A DNA stretch of 64,000 nucleotides, from positions 10,562,002-10,626,001 of the forward strand of contig CM067570.1 in the NCBI GenBank assembly GCA_034336665.1, in the 5' to 3' direction. Position numbers and translations under genes: made by a program. Below the pieces are notes generated by a model. It was not told the DNA's origin. It made no database searches and saw only the letters and a list, made by a program, of their open reading frames with translations. Origin of the DNA: Luscinia megarhynchos. Taxonomy: Eukaryota > Chordata > Aves > Passeriformes > Turdidae. This document shows, piece after piece, positions 58,835 to 64,000 of the stretch; the stretch's first letter is position 1, and each line of letters starts with the position of its first letter.

Positions 58835-61800
58835 TTGTTTTTCTTTTTGGCTTCTATGATTGTCTCTGCAGGGTCTGAATTATTTCAGTTCCAAATTTCA
58901 GAGCCTAGCTTTTTAACTCAACCAACACCCCCTCAGTCTTTTATTTTGAAAACACTGTGTTCAGATCTCTAAGTGGCCCTTATGTTTGTATGGAAACCTT
59001 ATCAAAAGAGTTGGAAGTCACTCCTGGCCACATCCCTTGGTCTCTGAGAAGGACGGTGACAAGAGCATTTTTCCTCCCTTAAGTTACACTGTAATTGCAA
59101 GAGATTTGCGATGGTCACTTCCAGGGACACCCCGGTACTAGTGGCAGAGGAAAGGATTTGTGTGTTTTCACAGAGAATTGTTAATTTTGTGACTGTACTT
59201 CTTGCAAAACTTGCCTGTCAGCATGATTGGGCTGTGAGTGTCCCTGTGACTGCTCTATAAATAGCCTGGATGGACAGAGACCAAACAGAGCACTTAAGCA
59301 GTAAGGACTTTTCTGTTGGGCCTGCTGGGTTTGTGCAGGTTGTCATTGCCACTGTCACAAACAGGCTGCAAAAAAATATTTTCAGCTGCTTGAGATAAAA
59401 TGGGCAGAGGTGGAGACTTTGTGTTGGCTCACAACATAGAGAGCTCTCAAGCCAGAAATGTTCTTTCTGCTGCCAGGCCCCTGAAGACTTCTTTTGGCCA
59501 GAAGGCTCATGTGCTACAGCTTATATTTATTAGCCCAATAAAAGATTCACGATCTGCCTTGTCTTGCTATCAGTCCATCTCCTAAAAAATGTTGCTGTAG
59601 CTAATGGTGGCTCTCATTTGATTTCTATCCAGGGTATTTTAAGGCTGCAAAACCATGCAGGATAGGTGTCTGTCTCAGTGCTGTCCTCTGCCTGTTGTTA
59701 TATATGTTTGTATTAATGACGAGATATCCTGCAGCATTAGTTGATTTAAATATTGAAAACAAATGTTCTCCTATTTCTCTGCCTTGGGGCTAGGAGTGAT
59801 TATTCCAGCCTCTTCAGTGTACAGGAATCTGCATCTCTTGAGGTCTCTCTTCTGCTGTGAGCCCAACATATGAATTCAGTTTGCAAATTCACCTGAGAAA
59901 TGCTAAAATTGGCACCTAGTTCTGAAGGTACCTATACCAGTATGGTCAAAATATTGCTTTGCTTTAGAAATGCAGTTTTTTTAGACTTGGCCACTTGGAT
60001 CAAGATCCTTCTGTCTCTTTATTGTTTACATCTTGATGTTTCAGTATCACCAGGATACATTATTATGACCCTGGGATGCAAACAGTCCACTGCTGGTGTT
60101 TTTTTTTTTAGTAACTTGGCAACGTTATCTAAAGCAGAGCAGATTCTTGAAATTGGGACATACTGCAATTCACAGGGACAATGAAAAGTATTTGTGGTAC
60201 AGAGTATTTTGCACATTTGAAATCTCTGTTGTATCAATCCTAATCAGAAAAGAGTGCCTGGAGCAAAAAAAAAATAAATTGCTATTTAATGTTTCTGATA
60301 AAAGTAGTGTTTGCAAAAAATGTATTTAAAAATTGTATAAGAGCTTCACACAGTAGCCTTAACAAGGTTGATAGTGTTGTTTATAAATATGTGGTTAGGG
60401 AGAAATAAAACTGTAGATCATTGACTTGCTAAGCTATAATACCATTTTCTGAGCCATTTAGGTGTGTCGACTGAATGAATGTTTAGAATCCATGCAGCAC
60501 ATGTAGTAAAAATTTGCATGAAGACCATATTGATTTCAGGTGCAGGAGAAGCATTTCAATGCAGAATAGATGAGCTGCTGGATTCATCTGTATTCTAAGT
60601 TGTGAGAATGCAGAATTTGCCCGAGGGACCCCTTCTAGTCCTAATGTGAGCTGGTGGGAGGCATCGCATACGAGATGTATCGAAGGACTGCAAGCTGCAG
60701 CTCTCGGGCTGGGTTCCTGGCCTTTCCTGTATATCCCAACAAGGCATTCCGTGATGGATTCCATCAGATAGCCTCATTTCTAGCCCTTCACACAAGGGAA
60801 AGCTGCTTCCACAACTACACTCAGAGAGGTAGAAGTAGTTACTCTTCAGTGTGCTCATGACCTGAGTCTAGTGCTGAGTCACCAGCACTTTTTGGTGGCT
60901 GCATGCTGGTTTTGGCATTTAGGGGCTGCAGAGTTGGGATACCAGCAGCAGGAGAAGGCACAGCCCTTGCAGAGCAGTGGGTCAAGAGAGAAACTACATC
61001 CTAGTGAGTAGACAGTGAGGAGAGCTGGAGGAAAACAAGAAAGCATGGGGCATGCAGCTATTAGTCGCAGAGAAATAACAGGAGTCTCAAAAAACTGATG
61101 CTCATGTGGTGATGTGCCTTTTATGATGAAGTGCCTCAATTTGTCATGATAATTTTGAACATTTTGTTTTTTCAAGCCAGTGTCAAGATCCTTTTGTGTC
61201 CTCAGTCTGGAGCTCATGAAGTGTATGATGCATGGAAAATTCTATTTATCTCTTAATAATGTAATACTGGGGAAAACAAACTCTTAACCCCATTTTCTGT
61301 TGGATATCTTCTGCACTCCAAATTAAATCTATTTCATATATGTGCACTCAAACATTTGTGTATATGTCTTGCTACTTCTCAGTGTGGATTTGAAAGTTGC
61401 TCCGTGCAGAAATGTCACCTGGTCATTGAGAACAAAATACATAAGCACAGAGCTCTGTCCCCCTGAGATGGCCTGAGATGGAAACACCCCCTTACTGCCA
61501 GTGTTACGGATGGGTATTTCTCTGGAGAGACATATTGAAGGATGCAGTGCATTTAGGAGTTTGTTGTTGCCTTGCTTCAAAGTGAGAAAAGAATCAATAA
61601 TTTGTTAGGCTGTGAGCTGACGTCTTGTCTGAGTGCCAGCTCCGGTGTCCTCCAGGATAAGCTGCCAAAATGTCTGAGGGAGCAAAGCGGGATGTAAATT
61701 CCACAAGTCATTTTCCTGAAACTCTTATGTGGGAAACCTTTAGAAGCCTCTCAGTAAGGACAAAATCCTTCCAAGCTTAATGCTTGTTTGAGCAAAATTC

Positions 61801-63180
61801 CTTCTGAGGTCAGTAGACCTAATCCTGAAGTCTTATCACTTGTTTACCTTGATGGGATTTGTGTGTGTGTGGGGGGGTAACAGAGGGTCTTGGGACAGGG
61901 TGTGCTGGAAATGCTTTCCTGGGAGGCTGGAGGAAGCCTGCCAGGCTCTGCAGATATGTCTGCATATGTGAAAGGAAGGCTTGCTTCAGTAAAAATCACC
62001 TTTGCTTTCCCACTTTCTGAGCAGTGGTAGGAAGGGCAGGTGAGGATCTCTCTTTTCTCTGAAGGCTGTTTGGTGCCTGTGGGTGGGTCCCATTGCTCAG
62101 GGACGGTGCATCTCACAATTCCATGTGCGTGCTTCTAAAATGGTGTGCATCTCAGACTTTCTTTTGCATCCTGATGAAAAAAGCCCCTCAGGCTGGCAAT
62201 CCCCTCAAATCTTTTTAATTGTAACACAGTCCATCAGTGACAAATAGTGCCAGATACAGAAGCAGATGAGAACTGAGATGTTGGTTTCTCTTATCCTTAA
62301 GCTGGAACACAAGCTCTGGGTTTGCAGTGTGACTCCAGGGAAAGAGCCTTGCCAGGGTCTTTGGAGCAGGTCCTGGCTCTGCTTGCCCTATGTGCAGTCA
62401 TAGTGAAACCCCTAAAAGGCCCCTTGTCCCAGCATTGCAAATCATGGCATGCCAACAGTGCCCTCAGCAGAGATTTCTCCTACCTTTCTGTTTTCCTCCC
62501 CTCTTTCTCCTTGCAAATTGAAATCTATCTCCTTTATAACAGACTCAGCCTTTATTAGCCAAAGATCATGCCTCTTTATTAACCTTTCAGTAAGGCTACA
62601 TCAGCTGAGTGAAACACCTTTCAGCAGGGCATATGGTATCATAAAAGTCGCTGCTGGTGTCACACAGCTGTGTACAATTTTGTTTGGTTTGAGGCTTTTT
62701 GCTTTTCAGTAAAGAGATGGAAAACGTTCTTTTCTTCTTTTCTGCTTTCTGGTGAGTGACTTATAAACAGTCTGTGTGAAATTGGCTCTGGAAAATACAA
62801 TCAGAAAAATATATAGGCTGTTGCATTGTTTTTATGAATCCCAGGTCATGGTACAGGGAAGATTCTGTGGTAAAGTTTCATTAAAAGTAAAGAAGGAGCA
62901 CTAAAAGCTCTGCTCCTGATCCAGGGAAAGTAAAACTTTTTCAGGCCAAGTAACACTGGGCCATCTTGTATTTTATTCCCTGCTGCTTATCTAAAGCACA
63001 TTTCTTACATTCAATAGATTTCTACTTCTGGCCGTTTATAATCCCATGAGTTTAAGAATCTTTGATTAATTAAGAGCAGAGAGATTTTCATCACGCTGCC
63101 ACAACCCTACTGGAAGAATAATTTTCAAGTGCTTTGCTCTTTGGGGGCATTTGAGGCCAAAATTACAAGTAAGTGTCTGT
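58835..63180. other. Non-coding stretch, nothing specific seen apart from a possible palindrome
   Basis: Unique sequence with T10 near 60101, A10 near 60266 and a (GT)n-G7 tract at about 61860-61877. A degraded palindromic-element-like stretch at 61756-61831 is listed separately. No gene is recognised. Confidence 0.55.
61756..61831. repeat. Possible degraded palindromic MITE-like element
   Basis: AAGGACAAAATCCTT opens the stretch, and GAGCAAAATTCCTTCTGAGGTCAGTAGACCTAATCCTGAAG closes it. The latter resembles the GAGCAAAACTCCCATTGAGGTCAATGG..TAATCCTG side of palindromic repeats seen elsewhere in the window. The arms are too eroded for certainty. Confidence 0.3.
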
Positions 63181-63186
63181 GTAACT

Positions 63187-63267
63187 ATACACATACATAC
63201 ATACATACATACATAAATATACAGACATATACATATATACACATATACATAAATATAAAAACAAACA

Positions 63268-63308
<41 letters not shown>

Positions 63309-63321
63309 AGGCACATATATG
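63187..63321. repeat. Compound microsatellite: (ACAT)n, (ACAA)n, (AT)17
   Basis: Seven to eight ACAT units at about 63189-63214 pass into mixed TATACA/ATAAAT text, then AAACAAACAAAC at about 63259-63270, then 17 perfect AT units at 63271-63304, ending in GTATAGGCACATATATGTG. It is very likely polymorphic, and the (AT)17 block could extrude as a cruciform. The open frames crossing it only translate the repeat. Confidence 0.93.
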
Positions 63322-63324
63322 TGT

Positions 63325-64000
63325 TCAGATTATATCTCTATCCATATCCATACTTGTTATTTTTTTTAAAAAGCCCTGAAAACTAACAGCTTTGGTGGGC
63401 AGAATGTAGGTCCTGTTAGAAGTCTTCTAGGTGGATCTATGATGGGTTATTAGCTATTTGCAAGTTAATCATGGAAGAATTTTAAGAGGTTTGATCCTAC
63501 AGGTGAAGAAGCATGTGTGATTATGTGACTGCATGTGCACATGTGCAGTAAGTATCTGTGAGGGATGTCTGTACTTAAACTGATGAGACAAGTTTTATTA
63601 CTTCTGTCCATCGATTATTTGAAATATGGGAGGCTGAGCCTATTAAGGTAGCTCAGAAATGTCTTTCAAAAATGGGTTTTGGTACAGGAAAGGATCCCAA
63701 AGCAAGGAAATGGATGTGTCAAACTGTACTTGAACAGTGGGAAGGTAGAATGCATATGAAAAACAGCTGACTTAAAAGAATGTGTAAATGCAGGGACAGA
63801 CAGTTCAGTTGAAACTCATAACTGCACTAACTGGACTGATGTTGGATGCCTGACTCCACAATAAATCCTGTATCCCACAGCTCAAGATTTAGGAAAACTT
63901 AAGAGTTCTTAACTTCATTCCTATTTGACAGCATGAGGCAGTGCCTTTCACATCACTGAACCTGGTTGCCAGCTCTCAGAAAGCTTGGGCAGTTCTGGAC
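63325..64000. other. Non-coding stretch, nothing specific seen
   Basis: Unique sequence to the end of the window, with no recognised gene or repeat. Confidence 0.6.

Noticed and set aside
63066..63386. Open frames across the AT/ACAT microsatellite (Ile/Tyr repeats)
   Set aside because: They simply translate the simple repeat.
1..64000. Prokaryotic-style features, CRISPR arrays, viral genes, tRNA/rRNA/snRNA genes
   Set aside because: No operon-like coding, no spaced direct repeats of CRISPR type, no viral motif and no RNA-gene landmark was found on reading both strands.

Overview
This window looks like vertebrate, most likely avian (or at least sauropsid), non-coding DNA: either a gene desert or the inside of a very large intron. 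The reasons are an AT-leaning composition (roughly 40% GC by eye) with CpG depleted except in two patches; no operon-like packing of open frames; no primate or rodent SINEs and no recognisable L1; and a scatter of old repeat relics typical of amniotes, namely L3/CR1-type LINE tails, MIR-like tRNA SINEs and short palindromic MITE-like elements. The species cannot be told from the sequence alone.

I found no protein-coding gene or exon that I can support. The open frames are short (at most about 216 codons), mostly low in complexity, rich in Cys/Ser/Leu/Phe, and resemble no family I recognise. I recognise no tRNA, rRNA, snRNA or miRNA gene, no viral gene and no intact transposon.

Layout. 1-20 kb: AT-rich non-coding DNA with a possible 5S-derived SINE head (1.4 kb), two MIR-like relics (3.4 and 7.9 kb), an L3/CR1 tail (4.6-4.9 kb), a palindromic element (12.8 kb) and a frame interrupted by one stop (17.3-17.9 kb, minus strand). 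20-32 kb: two more L3/CR1 relics (20.0-20.3 and 31.3-31.7 kb), three palindromic elements, a MIR-like SINE (29.1 kb), a G/T-only tract with a (GT)13 microsatellite (22.7 kb) and a 48-base purine tract (30.8 kb). 32-46 kb: mainly unique sequence, with stretches dense in homeodomain-type TAAT/ATTA motifs (36.1, 38.6-39.0 and 41.0-41.5 kb) that are candidate conserved regulatory elements, a small CpG patch (34.2 kb), another palindrome (40.4 kb) and MIR-like relics (40.6 and 45.2 kb). 46.6-47.4 kb: the only convincing CpG island, followed directly by a minisatellite with 13-base units and a 72-base higher-order period; this is the best promoter candidate. 47.4-64 kb: non-coding DNA with MIR-like relics (50.0, 51.2 and 58.8 kb) and a compound ACAT/AT microsatellite (63.2 kb).

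I see no novel multi-gene system. The items most worth a second look are the CpG island with its tandem array, the motif-dense putative enhancers, the cluster of palindromic elements and the possible 5S-derived SINE.
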